From Dactylis glomerata (Eukaryota > Streptophyta > Magnoliopsida > Poales > Poaceae): DNA of 64,000 nucleotides. The DNA is taken from NCBI GenBank assembly GCA_007115705.1, contig QXEO01001579.1:372001-436000 (forward strand), written 5' to 3'. Below, one piece after another: positions 33,173-44,869 of the stretch. The notes beneath the pieces were generated by a model that was not told the origin of the DNA, did not search any database, and was given only the letters and a program-made list of their open reading frames with translations. Every line of letters starts with the position of its first letter. Position 1 is the first letter of the stretch. A program made the translations under genes and the position numbers.

Positions 33173-33556
33173 TGGCGTGGCAGGTCCCCCTGAGGTCTCA
33201 CAGGTGCCTCTCTGCCCCATTTTTGACATAAAAATTTAAAAAGATTTTTCTGGAATTTTTCGAGAAACTTTATTTTCGAGGATTTTTCACAAAAACGATA
33301 AAAAAAATAAAACTCGGGAAAACAACGATGGCAAGATTGCAAGCAAATCAAAACCAAGTATGCAGCAGCTCTAAGATATTCTAATCATGGAACTAAATAG
33401 AGGGAACAAAAATGAACAAGTAAATAAAAGTGAGGTAGAGTAAATGCGGTGAAAACAAAGTTTCGTTCATATAAAATCACTTTGTTAACAAGGTTGATCA
33501 AGTCTTGTTACCAAACTAACTTTATATGAGGCAAAACTTTGCATTTCACTATGTGC

Positions 33557-34264
33557 TTATGTTACCTCGACCTTGATAGGCATAGTCCCAATCATAACAA
33601 TTTTATATTCTTCCTTGGGCTTTCGCTCTGAACAAATAATTTGACCAACTCGAATGGTCTCAACATTCTTGATTGAATTTAGAGCGTTCTTTCTATCAAT
33701 CTTCTTGGAAAAATAGACTGTATACTCTTTGCCATTGACATTAAAAGTTACTTTTCCTTGATTGCAATTAATAACAGCACCTGCAGTGTTTAGAAAAGGT
33801 CTTACAAGAATAATTAACATATTATCATCTTCAGGCATTTCCAACACAACAAAGTCAGTTAATATCAAACAACTGTTAGCAACTTGAACAGGAACATTTT
33901 CACATATACCAATAGGAATAGTAGTAGACTTATCAGCCATCTGCAAAGATATATCAGTCGATACCAATTTTTCTAGATCAAGTCTCTTATAAAGAGAAAA
34001 AGGCATGACACTAACTCCAGCTCCCAAATCACATAAAGCAGTTCTAACATAGTTATTTTTAATGGAGCAAGGAATAGTTGGTATACCTAGATCTCCAAGC
34101 TTCTCCGGAACTTTACCATCAAAAGAATAATTAGCAAGTAGAGTGGAAATTTCCTCATTAGGAATCTTCCTTTTATTAGTAACAATATATTTCATATACT
34201 TTGCATAAGGAGGCATTCTAATAGCATCAGTCAAAGGAATTTGCAAAATAAAGGTCTCATCCAT
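33557..34264 (-). pseudogene. Aspartic protease of the Athila-like element
   Basis: 235 codons with the retroviral-type active site (TALCDLGAGVSVMPFSLY, near 34025) and the flap and hydrophobic region (IILVRPFLNTAGAVINC; V replaces the usual G of LGRPF). It overlaps the end of gag in another frame. A one-base loss in a T-run near 34245 probably separated what was one gag-protease frame. Only protease is present; the frame ends at 33557 without entering RT. Confidence 0.82.
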
Positions 34265-36198
34265 TCACAAAACCTGTTGTAGTGTTCTTCTTCCTTGGAC
34301 TTGTGTTTCTTACCAGGAAAAGGCATTGGTTTCTGCACCCAAGGTTCTCTCTCATTACCATGCTTGTTGGCAATGAAGTCTTCTTTGGTGTACTTTGCAT
34401 TCTCATCAATCTTTTCTGGTTCCTCTTCAACTTCTTCTTTATCGGAAGCATCTCCTGGTTCAGTTTCAGCATCAGAAATAGAAACACTGTTAGGATCTTT
34501 ACCTGCTTCAGAGGATTCTGCAGTTGTTTTATGCTTCTTCTTCTTCTTCTTGGAAGGAATATCATCTCTTGAAGTGCGTTGAGAATCTTGCTCGATCCTC
34601 TTAGGATGTCCTTCAGGATATAAGGGGTCTTGAGTGGTAGCACCTCCTCTTGTGCGTATTTCACACGCTTGTTTTTCTCTTGCGGCATTAACTAGCAAGT
34701 CTTTTTGCACCTTGGTAAACTGATCAATTTGAGTCTGAACCATTTGAAAATGTTTAACACGTATCTTCACATCATTGGAGGTTCTCTCCACAATATCCTG
34801 CAACTTGTTAATAGCTCTAGAATTTTCCAACAAATGATTCTGCACCATTCTATTAAAATTATCGTGCTTAACAATAAAATTATCTAACTCGTCTAAGCAT
34901 TGATCAGGAGGTTTAGAGTAAGGAATATCTCTATCATCAAAACACTGGAGAGAATGTACCTCAATAGTAGATGAGTGAGGGATTGGCTTGCATAATTCTT
35001 CTATAGGAGGTAAATTCTTCACATCTTCGGCCTTAATACCTTTCTCCTTAAGATATTTCTTGGCTTCCTTCATAACTTCATCATTTAATTCAATCATTCC
35101 TCTCTTCCTCAGTGTTGGCTCTGGAGTTGGCGCATGTGTTGGTGCTGGCGTTGGCTCAACTAGAGTCCAATCATCATGATTCCGGCTTATTTTAGCCATT
35201 AATTCTTCAGCTTCAGCCGGAGTTCTTTCCCTGAAAACACAACCAGCACAACTATCCAGATATGACTTAGATTCATCAGTTAGTCCATTATAAAATATAT
35301 CAAGGATTTTATTTTTAGGCAATGGCTCTTTAGGCAAAGCTCTAATTAAAGAACAAAACCTTGTCCAAGATTCAGGCAGTATCTCTCCTTTTCCCTGTTC
35401 AAAATCAAAGATTTTCTGCACAGCAGCATGTTGAGCACTAGCAGGAAAATATTTCTGAAAGAAAGCATTAACCAAAGCAATAGGACTATGAATAGATCCA
35501 GGAGACAAGCTATTAAACCAAGTTTTAGCTGCATCTTTCAACGAGAAAGGAAAAATCTTAGCAACAAAGTAAGTGCGAAGCTTAATATCATCAGAAAATA
35601 GATTACTCAAAGTAGAAAGCTCATTCATGTGCTCCATAGCACTTTCATTCTCAGTACCACAAAAAGGTTCTTTCTCAACAATAGATATGTAAGATAAATT
35701 TAAAGAGAAATCATAATCCTTGTCTCTAATATCTATGGGAGAAGCAGCAAACTTAGGATCAGGAGATAATTTATATCTAACAACATGTCTTGCTAGAAGT
35801 TCCTTAACAGCTTTAGCATCATGAGTAGCATGAGCTTCAGCAATAAAATCATCGTCAAGCTCAATATAAGCATCATCAAAATCATCACTAGGACATTCCC
35901 TAGACTCAGGTGAACTAACAGGTGTAACAGTGGTGTTTCCCATCTTAGCTCTAGCAATTGTAGCATCTAAAAAGGAACCTAGCAAACCACTCTCATCAAG
36001 CACAGTAGAAGCATCATCTAAATTATTAGTGGCATTTTCAAGCTCAGCAGAAGTAGTAGCAGTAGCGTGTGCATGTGGTGCTGTAAGCAACTTACTCATA
36101 ACAGATGGTGAATCAAGAGCAACAGAAGTGTTCAAAGTCGTACCTCTTTTTGTCGTGGATGGCAATATAGGAACTTTTCCATCACGAGGTTTACCCAT
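34231..36198 (-). CDS. gag: Gag of the Athila-like element
   Basis: An open frame of 655 codons starts at ATG 36198 (MGKPRDGKVPILPSTTKRG), 60 bp after the PBS, and ends at 34231. The frame is open further upstream through the LTR, but this is the first ATG after the PBS with a typical gag start. Capsid core: YFVAKIFPFSLKDAAKTWFN, FFQKYFPASAQHAAVQKIF. A long coiled-coil-like stretch (KLQDIVERTSNDVKIRVKHF) and a lysine run (KKKKKKHK) follow. No CCHC knuckle is seen. Intact apart from the shift at its 3' end into protease. Confidence 0.85.
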   Translation of the reverse strand: MGKPRDGKVPILPSTTKRGTTLNTSVALDSPSVMSKLLTAPHAHATATTSAELENATNNLDDASTVLDESGLLGSFLDATIARAKMGNTTVTPVSSPESRECPSDDFDDAYIELDDDFIAEAHATHDAKAVKELLARHVVRYKLSPDPKFAASPIDIRDKDYDFSLNLSYISIVEKEPFCGTENESAMEHMNELSTLSNLFSDDIKLRTYFVAKIFPFSLKDAAKTWFNSLSPGSIHSPIALVNAFFQKYFPASAQHAAVQKIFDFEQGKGEILPESWTRFCSLIRALPKEPLPKNKILDIFYNGLTDESKSYLDSCAGCVFRERTPAEAEELMAKISRNHDDWTLVEPTPAPTHAPTPEPTLRKRGMIELNDEVMKEAKKYLKEKGIKAEDVKNLPPIEELCKPIPHSSTIEVHSLQCFDDRDIPYSKPPDQCLDELDNFIVKHDNFNRMVQNHLLENSRAINKLQDIVERTSNDVKIRVKHFQMVQTQIDQFTKVQKDLLVNAAREKQACEIRTRGGATTQDPLYPEGHPKRIEQDSQRTSRDDIPSKKKKKKHKTTAESSEAGKDPNSVSISDAETEPGDASDKEEVEEEPEKIDENAKYTKEDFIANKHGNEREPWVQKPMPFPGKKHKSKEEEHYNRFCEWMRPLFCKFL

Positions 36199-36257
36199 GA
36201 TGAAAGGATTGCAGCAAACAATATGAATCCCAAGTGAACTTACAAATAAAGCTATGC

Positions 36258-36275
36258 TCCCCGGCAACAGCGCCA
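36258..36275 (-). other. Primer binding site
   Basis: TGGCGCTGTTGCCGGGGA on -, 11 bp after the LTR end; identical to the PBS at 10421-10438. Confidence 0.8.
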
Positions 36276-36286
36276 GAAAATAGTCT

Positions 36287-37683
36287 TGATGACCCATAAG
36301 TATAGGGGATCGCAACAGTCTTCGAGGGAAGTAAAACCCAAATTTATAGATTCAACACAAGGGGAGCCAAAGAATATTTATAAGCCTTAACAGATGAGTT
36401 GTCAATTCAGCTGCACCTGGAAACAGACTTGCTCGCAGCGGTTTATCAGTAGCAACAGTTTTATAGTGGTGATAGTAGTGAAACAGTAACAGCAGTAGTA
36501 AAATAAAAGCGGTAATAGTAGCAATAGTAACGAGTAGGATGGAATACTGTAGGCATAGGGATGGATGTACGGGCGTTGCATGGATAAGATAATTCATGAA
36601 ATCAGTGAGATATGGGAAATTGCAGATAAATAATGATAAAGCACCCCTAGTACTAACAATCATAGGCATGTGTTCCGTATATAGTCGTACGTGCTCGCAA
36701 TGAGAAATTTGCACGACATCTTTTGTCCTACCAGCCTGTTGCAGAAGGGCCTCAAGGAAAACTACTGGTAATTAAGGTACTCCTTTTAATAAAGTACCGG
36801 AGCAAAGCATTAGCACTCGGTGAACATATGTGATCCTCACATCATAGCCATCCCCTCCGGTTATCCCAATTTCTGTCACTTTGGGGCCTCGGGTTCTGGA
36901 CAATAATATGTGTAAACAACTTGTAGGTAAGACCATAAACAACAAGTATCATCATATAACAATAATAAGTTCAGATCTGAAATCATGGCACTCGGGCCCT
37001 AAGTGACAAGCATTAAGCACAACAAGTTGCAACAATGTCATAAGCACTAATAAAAGATACTAGGCACTATGCCCTATCAATCTCATAGCAATTACATGAA
37101 TGATCTCATCCAATCCCTACCATCCCCTTCGCCTACAGCGGGAATTACTCACACATCGATGGGGGAGTCATGGATGGTTGATGGAGAGACGTCGGTGATG
37201 ATGGTGATGAAGATCTCCTCCAAATCCCCGTCCCGGCAGGATGCCAGAACGGAGTTTCTGGTTCCAAATCGTGGTTTCTGATGGTGGCGGCGCAGCGAAA
37301 GTTTATCTGGGAAAAACACCGAACCCCCGCTGTTTTCAGGTCAGAGGGTATATGTAGGCGGAAGGAGGGGTCGAGGCGATGGCCGAGGCAGCCTCACGAC
37401 AGGTGGGCACAGCCAGGGCTGGGTCGCGCCCCCTGGTGGTGAGCCCAGGCCACAGCCCCCCTTCGTCTCTCCTTCTGGCTCCATGGGTCTTCTGGCAAAA
37501 TAGAATTTTTGACGTATTTTCCGGGATTTTTCCTGAAAGTTGGATTTCTGCACAAAAACGAGACACCAGAGCAATTCTGCTAAAAAAAGCGTTAGTCCGC
37601 ATTAGTTGCATTCAAAACTCAAAAATTAGAGGAGAAACAATAGCAAAAGTGTTCGGGAAAGTAGATATGTTTTGGACGTATCA
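36287..37683 (-). repeat. 5' LTR of the Athila-like element
   Basis: 1397 bp, TGATGACCCATAAGTATAGG to TTTTGGACGTATCA on +. The hairpin is at 37393-37443; the TATA box is altered here to TATATGTAGG-type on + (37349-37356). Confidence 0.92.
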
Positions 37684-37688
37684 GTCCG

Positions 37689-39628
37689 CAGCGGACATAG
37701 ACAAGAAGGATCTCGACAAACGAGTGAGGGCGCTGACTACTCTCACAATGGACGATGAGATTCCAGTGTTAGCTGCTGATTTCTTCGACTCCGAGCATGC
37801 CTTGCCTACGGTATGCGCTCTTTTCATTCACCAACTTCTCATTTATTTGCCTTCTCGTATTTTGCAACTACTTTCCTGACAATTTTGCGACTTACTCGTG
37901 TGCAGGGCCATCAAACCTCTGTTTCCCATCCTCCTCTCCCAGAGAGAGGACCTATTCAGGCTGATCCTATTTCTGCTGCGTCCGAAGCCCCCGAGGCTGA
38001 GGAAAGTCAGGACGGAGATGATGCCGAAGATTCACTGGAAGGAACTAGTTCGACTACGTCGCCTCCTCCTGCACATTCGGAGGAGCCTAGTCTTGATAAG
38101 AAGAGGAAGCGCGTCGAAGAGCTCCTTTCTTTGAGTACCTCTGCTCCCAAGAATGTGGCCGGGGAGGCCTCTGCTCCCGATGATGATGTTGAAATTTTTG
38201 ACCTCTTGGACTCGTGAGTCTTTGCTAACTTGAATACTTATCTTTTATTCGTTTTCTTTCTTTCGACTTATGCAAAGTGTTTGCTTTTTGTTCCCTTTTT
38301 AGTGACAATGAGAACCCGAAAAGGGATGCTGCCACTGCTTCCCTCGTCGATACTCCTGCTGCCAATGAACCGCCTTCTCAAGAGGCTGCTATGGTGGTGA
38401 AGTCGCCAGAAGCCCCTGTTAAGAAGGGTAACTCTCGTGCCTCCAAACGTCTGAAGAAGGCGACTGTGGCTAGCACTTCCCTCGACACCCATCGACCAGT
38501 GGGTTCTGCTGACGATGTAAGTACTGCTTCTTGTGGCTTGCTCTTTTTATTGCTTGAACTTTTCCTCTCATGCCTTCCTTTTGACAGACTCTGATGAAAA
38601 ATTTGTCTCTTTGGGCACTGAGTGTGTCGAGTTCTTGAAGGCTGCTCAGGCTTCTCAAGGTAAGCTCTTTGCTATGTTGTGTCTTCTACCTGCCTTATTT
38701 GTCTTTCCGTGGTTTTTTATTCGACTTTCTTTTCCCTGCTCCGTACTGCAGATGCTCTGACGACGGCCAATGCTCGCATAGCGTCCCTAGAAGCCGAACT
38801 TGAAGCATCCAGGAAGGCTTGGGATGTTGCCACTGCCACCAAGGTCGCTGCTGAGAAGTCTGCTAAGTCAGCAGCAGCCAAGGCAAAGAAAGCTGAGAAG
38901 GCAATTGCTGATGCTGATCAGGGGCGTGTTCAAAGAGAGCAAGCCATAACCAACCACCTCAATCTGATTTCGGCTCTTGCTGGTGGTAAGTACCATGCTA
39001 TTCTCTTTTTGGCTACTTGCTCATTCTTCTAATTGCTGGTGTTTGCTCATTATCTCTTGTCTTTGTCTTTTGTGTTTCCATAGAGAATACTGGATTTTTG
39101 GCGCCTTTACAGCCGGATGATGAAGATCCCCTGATGGCTGCGGTGAATTTGCTGGAGTCGAACTGGATATCTGTCCAGGAAATTCTCGAGCTGACTCGCC
39201 ACATGCTAACGCGGATGTTTGTCGGGTTGTGGCCAAAGAAAAGGGTGGATGTGCCAACTGCTGATCTCAAGAAACTTGCTGCAGCCTTTGACACCTTCGA
39301 AGATCCTATCCTGTTGATGAAGAGCTGTTCGGTGAAGCGAGGCGCCGAAGGGGCCATTGCACTTGCTTATTCGCACGGCGAGGAGGTTGATTGGGAGAAG
39401 GTTAGGTCTTCTTGTGGTCGACCTCTTTCGGAGCTGCTAGGTTTCTTTGAGAAGGCGAAGAAGTATGTGCCAGGCATCATGTCGATTATCACTCCTTCGA
39501 CGGCTTCTTCGACTTCCACGTCGGCCTCTTCGACTCCTGCGACAAGTGCTCCGATGCCTCCGCCAAGCGTTGGTGCTGCCTCTTCCGCACCTTTTACCGC
39601 CGCGGAGCCTGCTCCTGAGGTGGCATAG
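37689..39628 (+). pseudogene. Transposase_28-like antisense gene, middle exons
   Basis: After the nested element the frame of 27422-28235 resumes at 37689. GT-AG introns with good consensus are visible: 37810-37904 (ACG|GTATGCG ... GTGCAG), 38214-38302 (GTGAGTC ... TTTTTAG), 38517-38587 (GTAAGTA ... TTGACAG), 38661-38751 (GTAAGCT ... CTGCAG) and 38985-39083 (GTAAGTA ... TTCCATAG). The exons encode an acidic, Ser/Pro-rich linker, a basic patch (KKRKRVEELLSL, possible nuclear signal), and an Ala/Lys-rich coiled coil (KSAKSAAAKAKKAEKAIADA). The last exon here ends with TAG at 39626-39628, which may lie in retained intron. Exon limits are within a few bases. Confidence 0.65.
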
Positions 39629-39799
39629 ATTTAGTCTTTCCTTGTAGTCTTCTTTTCTTTTGATGTAGCGAACTCGTTCATATTTTGCCTGAAAGTCAGT
39701 CAGGGAACTTTGTACTTTTTGTAAATACTTCGCCTTTATGAAATGTTGTGTTTGATTGCGTTTCTGAATTGTTTCCTCTTGTCTTTTTTGCCTTCCAGC

Positions 39800-40718
39800 G
39801 TGAATGTACTGGTGGATTGATGGATCGTGGTTGTGGGTCGCCTCCTGCCAATGCTTTCCATTCTGCGATTCCTTCTACTCCTCGTTCTCCATGCCGATGC
39901 GAAAAGTACTTGTCGAGGATTTTGGACCTCGAAGGTCGTTTGTCTTTAATGAAGCGTGAAGCAAAAACTGCTATGGACCAGGCCAGCAAATCGTATGGCC
40001 TGATGAAGCAGGTATCCGTTCTTGAGGACAAACTATCGGGTTTGATGGCCCAAGTTGCGCATCTGAAGGAGTGTGATTCTTTCCTCGTTTATTTTATCGA
40101 GTCAGCTTGTGAGCAGCTGAAGTGTAAGTTTCCTGCAGACCTGCTCGAGTTTCTTGCTGCTGCTCTTGTTTTTGTATTTTGATGAGTTTGCACCTTCCAG
40201 GTACTTGATTACATCCTGCTGATGAAGAGCGTCGATTTGCCGAGCGAATCGCAGCTTGGGAGAGGGTGTCGAAAGATGCGGCTTCTTTGTGGGCTGACCT
40301 GCGGCGCCGCAGTGCTGTTGTTCTCCTGCAAGATCGTGCTCAGCACATTGGGGAGGCTGTGGATGGTTGTCAAAGATCCTTGACGACCATGTACTCCGTT
40401 ATGCTTCCCCGCAATCCTCCGCCGGGAAGCTTTAAGCAGCTACTCGATGTTTTTAGATCTAGCCAGCAAATTCATCGGCTGATAGAGCTCAACTTAGTGG
40501 CTGGTGCCAATTTTGCTCTTGGATGGATACATAAGTGGCATCCAAGGCCGCTAAGTTTTCCTCAAGGGGGCGTTAGGCTGCAAGTCCATATGGATGCTAC
40601 AATTCAACAAGCTAGGAGGATTATAGCTAGATTGCTTCGAGAGGATGTCGCGTTTTTCCGTGAGCACCATTACTTGAATTCTCTAGGAGTAGATGATTCG
40701 GATCAACCAATGTTGTGA
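39800..40718 (+). pseudogene. Transposase_28-like antisense gene, 3' exons
   Basis: The + frame near 39900-40120 continues a coiled-coil region (KREAKTAMDQASKSYGLMKQ) and the conserved block CEQLKCKFPADL. After an intron-like gap (about 40123-40200) the frame at 40209-40718 encodes LWADLRRRSAVVLLQDRAQH, TTMYSVMLPRNPPPGSFKQL and LIELNLVAGANFALGWIHKW, ending DDSDQPML with TGA at 40716-40718. These blocks recur at the C-terminus of this family. Helitron-like sequence starts 13 bp later. Confidence 0.6.
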
Positions 40719-40731
40719 TGCTTTTATTGTA

Positions 40732-42469
40732 CTAGTAATCATGTACGTGCAACGCACGTCTCCGCAAATATCTTATATCTTATATTTACTAATTGGAGGC
40801 ACCAAAGGAGCCTCCACGTTAATCCTAGAAAACCACATAAAAATAACCGTAGGATTTTTATTTCATGGTCTAGATTAAATAACGGACCAAAGAGTTCTAT
40901 GTCTACACGTTTGGAGGCTTAAATGCATACCAAATACCATGAGATAAAAACAAGTTATGTGTCCACACGGTTGGAGTCTAACTTGCATATCGCGTGAGGA
41001 AAAAAAACAGAAATAGACTCATCTTATTCACGGTTTCGATGCATGCATGTCAGGCTTCAGCGGATAATTCTTCTAGCTATCTCATGTTGATTGGTTATCA
41101 AATCCATCCATGTCATGTTTATTTGTTCCGATGCATGTCAGACTCCAGCTGATAATCGTTCCTAAGCTTTGATTCCACCGGTGAGTATTCGCCAATGTTG
41201 ATTCCTTCGGATGCATCTCACGCCGCCGGCAATGTATGAGCAGCCAGAGATTACGTACATGCGTGTCACCGTTATCGATTTACTCTATCGTGGTCGTATA
41301 CCTCTTCGTTGGTTACTCTTCCTTCTCAGAACAATTTGATATTCCAATTGAGGATCCAATATACAATTAAGTACACAATGTGGAAGGTATTAGCTTGCGG
41401 AATTACCAGATTTCTCTATCGATACTAGCTGCATAAACATCAACTTTCTCTTAAAAGTGATCATGAAATTGATCATTGTGATGTCTTTCTAGGAGTTGAG
41501 ACCCCTATAGTCCTGGTGGTGGCATATTTGGACTGGATGCACAGGAAAATGCAAGCAACCTCATGGCCATAGAGAGGGCACGTACAGCTGCAACTACATG
41601 CGCACGGCCGTCGAGTCCATCCTCCGGTCGTTTTGTACATGAACATTGGTGTAGAGGTAATCTTCTTTGCATCAAGTGTCAGTGTGTTCCTTTCTAACGT
41701 AAGATAATATATGTACTATCTATATTCATGCGTACACAGATATAATTTTTCGTGCACGGATTGTAAACAACTAGAAATTTCAACTTTACTCAGAAAATTG
41801 ACCTCTGTTCAAAACATATTTCTATATTATTCTAACTCAAAGTTTGTAATTTCGGCCAAGTTTATAGAGAAATTAACAGAATCTACAATATGAAATAAAT
41901 GCACTAAAATTACGTGATTGATTGATCGGCAACAACTTGGTATTGTAGATGCTGATATTTTATTTCGTAAATTACTAGATTTAGAAATTTAGAAATAACC
42001 TAAAACTTATATGCCTCATAAAATGGGTCAGTAGACGGACTTATGCTTACAAACCAATAATGTTTATATGGGGGAGATCATAAATTGTTTGAATATAACA
42101 TATACCCAACGATGGGTCTTAGATCTCACATACGTGTGTAGAGCAGAATACAACATGGAGTTAAAATAATTAAGCACGCACATTTATTGTTTAAAGAAGG
42201 CAAAATCCTTCATGCTCTACTCTTCATTGCATTATGGATTTAGTCTGTAATAAATATTTAGAAAAAATAACAGCATCTATAAAATAAAATCTATAGTATT
42301 AGAATATCATAATGTATATTTTTATATTATATACAGTTGATATTATAGAAGTTAAATATTTTTTCTATATTATTTTTTCCTATATTAACAATATAACATT
42401 TTGAATACAACAATCTCTCTTTTTATGAGAAGTACTAGCCCGTGCAGACTGTGCACGGGTTGATGACTA
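40732..42469. mobile_element. Helitron-like segment with two outward-facing 3' ends
   Basis: At the right edge on +, the hairpin CCCGTGCA-GACTG-TGCACGGG (42438-42458) is followed by TTGATGA and CTAG|T at 42466-42470, matching a Helitron 3' end (hairpin then CTRR, insertion before T). At the left edge, read on -, the hairpin ACGTGC-GTT-GCACGT (40745-40759) is followed by ACATGATTA and CTAG|T. No replicase-helicase protein is seen. This could be two non-autonomous Helitrons back to back or a single element with duplicated ends. The 5' TC ends were not located. Confidence 0.4.
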
Positions 42470-42470
42470 G

Positions 42471-44079
42471 TGTTTTAAATTAGCCATAGTCAAGCGGTGA
42501 CAGGTCTAAAAGCCATATTGGCATAGTGAAATTTAACAAAATCGTACTCTTACACAAATGTCAACTTAGAAATATAATGATTTTTCCCAGAAGAAAATCA
42601 AGCATACAAGATACTTTAACATTCCTTCCATGAACCAAATAAATTAAACATATATAACACAAAAGTCGACTTAAAAAATCCCTTTGCAGCTTTAAATGAT
42701 TCAAGTTGCGAGTGCACCCGCTCATTCAAATTTTTGTGACGTCAACCTGTTTAAGTACCAAAACAGACCAAGTTTAACATCATGCTCAATTTTAAATAAC
42801 AACTGTATTAATGGCCGGATTCAAACAGTATTCAGCAACATGTAAGGGTCTTGTAAGCTCTGTTGGCTATCTTTTTCAATGATTAAGGTTAGGTATGTAG
42901 AAATAAAAATAATGCAACACTTTTTACATTGGAGAAGTTATCTTTCATCATTTCTTTTCCTTTTGCAAGTTCCATCTGTTCCTAAATATATAATTAGCGT
43001 ATAGCATGCTCCTGATTGGAATCAATCAAGTGTAGAACCATTAACAAAAGGTAATGCAGCTCTCAAAGCATGTTAAAAATTAGAGATCGGTACTATCAAG
43101 AATATTGCTTGTACAATCTAGCCATGATCTTTGCTTAATCTTGTAACTGAAAATTCTGTCAAACATGCTGATTATTAGTTTACATACAGTAATTTATTTG
43201 GTAACAATATCTAGACTTAATAGCTTATAAGTGTCTTCTTGCTGTCAAATTAATTCCATGACCCCAACAATCAGATGATAGTGTGTACTACCAGACATCT
43301 TTGGAGTTGCATTTTTTTCCTTCTAGTAGTGCTTAGTGCTTGCGTAGTACTATTGCTAGTTCAGATCCATAGTTCAGCCAATCGATACCCAATCACTTGG
43401 CTGAACGGGAGTCCGGAGATGGAAGCCCTAAATCTAAACGTAGCCATGACAGTAACAACGAACAGAACAAGACAGTGCTCACGTACTTTGACTGCAACGG
43501 CCCTGGCGGATGCTATTCACATCCGGGAGCAGCACCCACCTTCCCACTTTGTCGCCTGAAACCTGTGAACTCAGACGCTCCAAGCCATGGTCGAGCACAT
43601 CCACAGCACTGCGGCAACCTCCGTCGGTGCGAGCTCCCACACGATTTCCACCGTCCTCTCAACCCCCGTCCTCGTCGGGGTGGAACTGCTCACAGCAGCG
43701 CGCCGACGAGACGGCATAGGCCGCGGCGTACCACGAAGTAATAATATGAATCAAATACTAAAGCAATGAGTATATACAGTATACTCACTTGTTGATATTT
43801 TACGGGCATTTCCTCAGACATCTTGTGAGGAACTTCAATCAATCCTAAGGCTCACAAAGAGCAAATATCATGAACCTCAATAATCGGAGCAAGAAAATGT
43901 ATAGGGGATAGATTTGGGGAGAGGAGTTGCTCTGTTTCCTTTCCAAAGATTTCTGATTGACTCCATTGATCAAAGCTTAATCGGTGGCCGCCGCGAGTCA
44001 TATGGTTCACTCGTTGTTGCTCCAGGCCATGCGCCATCTCCTCTCTGCCCCTAGCAAACACATCAGATGGAGAAGATCA
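42471..44079. other. Unassigned intergenic-like sequence
   Basis: AT-rich to 43270, then more balanced. Short frames at 43397-43741 are open on several strands with no recognisable protein. Nothing supports a gene. Confidence 0.4.
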
Positions 44080-44830
44080 GGGCCGTCTCCAGAAATTTGG
44101 GGCCCCAGTGCAAACTTAAAACTGAGGCCTATGCAAATGTCAAATAGCTAGAACTTACGTTCACCTTACTATATAACTTCAATATGTGTTATTTTGTTTA
44201 ATATATTGAAACGTATCAAAATAATAATTCTACTACAGTCTTCTTCTCTAATTAGGCTTTGAAGCACCGGAGTCATAATTTTTATTTCACCTACATATAC
44301 TTTGGGCTTGTCAAGATTAATAGATTAAACAATAAAAAAATTCAAGAAAACTAATTAACCAAATCTTGATCGGCCTTGGAAATCGGGGGCGAAACTTTGA
44401 TCAACGGATTAATTATCAGTGGCGGCGGGGCATGACACAATCCCCGCGAGGAGCAGCGACAAGGAACGGCGCTAGGGTGGTGTGCCGTTCATGGCGATGG
44501 GCATGCGAATTAGATTGACGAATCGATCAATTTGATAGACACGTGAGCTGTTTTCGTTTACGTTTTGTACATCACACGATCGGGATTCCAGGAGACAGGA
44601 GATAGTGGCCTCGTAGCTTTTTGTTTTTAAAACAAAGTGGCCTCGTAGCTGAATTGGACTGGCTGGTTATTGGGCCACATGAATGCGAGAATCGGGATAA
44701 GGCCTGGCTGCCAAGCGGGAACATAAAACTGAGAGACTCACTGGGGCGGGCTAGAATTTCGTGCTATGTAAATGGGCTGGCGCAGGCAACTGGGGGCCCC
44801 AAATTTTTGGGGGCCCTGTGCGGTCGCCTA
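44080..44830. mobile_element. hAT-like terminal inverted repeat remnant
   Basis: CAGGGCCGTCTCCAGAAATT at 44078 continues TTGGGGCCCCAGTGCA. The reverse complement of 44790-44822 matches this inner part (AAATTTGGGGCCCCCAGTTG). CAGGGCCG ends and GGGGCCCC-rich subterminal sequence are typical of grass hAT elements. The right terminus is not complete and no 8 bp TSD was found. No transposase. Confidence 0.35.
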
Positions 44831-44869
44831 GCTCGCACGGGGCCTTCGACGGGGCAATCCCTATGCTCC

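Larger units (their letters stand above)
28236..37683 (-). mobile_element. Athila-like Gypsy element with gag-protease and extra ORF but no RT or integrase
   Basis: It is flanked by GTCCG at 28231-28235 and 37684-37688. On - the order is 5' LTR 36287-37683, PBS 36258-36275, gag, protease, a spacer with the hairpin module, an extra ORF (31611-32729), a 2 kb non-coding region, PPT 29632-29648 and 3' LTR 28236-29631. No RT, RNase H or integrase motif is visible between protease and extra ORF, so it is non-autonomous. About 24 differences in the first 480 LTR bases (5%) suggest about 2 million years. LTRs resemble the Sabrina/WHAM-type Triticeae families; the exact family is not assigned. Confidence 0.9.

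Noticed and set aside
42421..42470. Hairpin at 42438-42458 as an intrinsic terminator
   Set aside because: The sequence is plant nuclear DNA, there is no T-run after the stem, and the CTAG|T context suits a Helitron end better.
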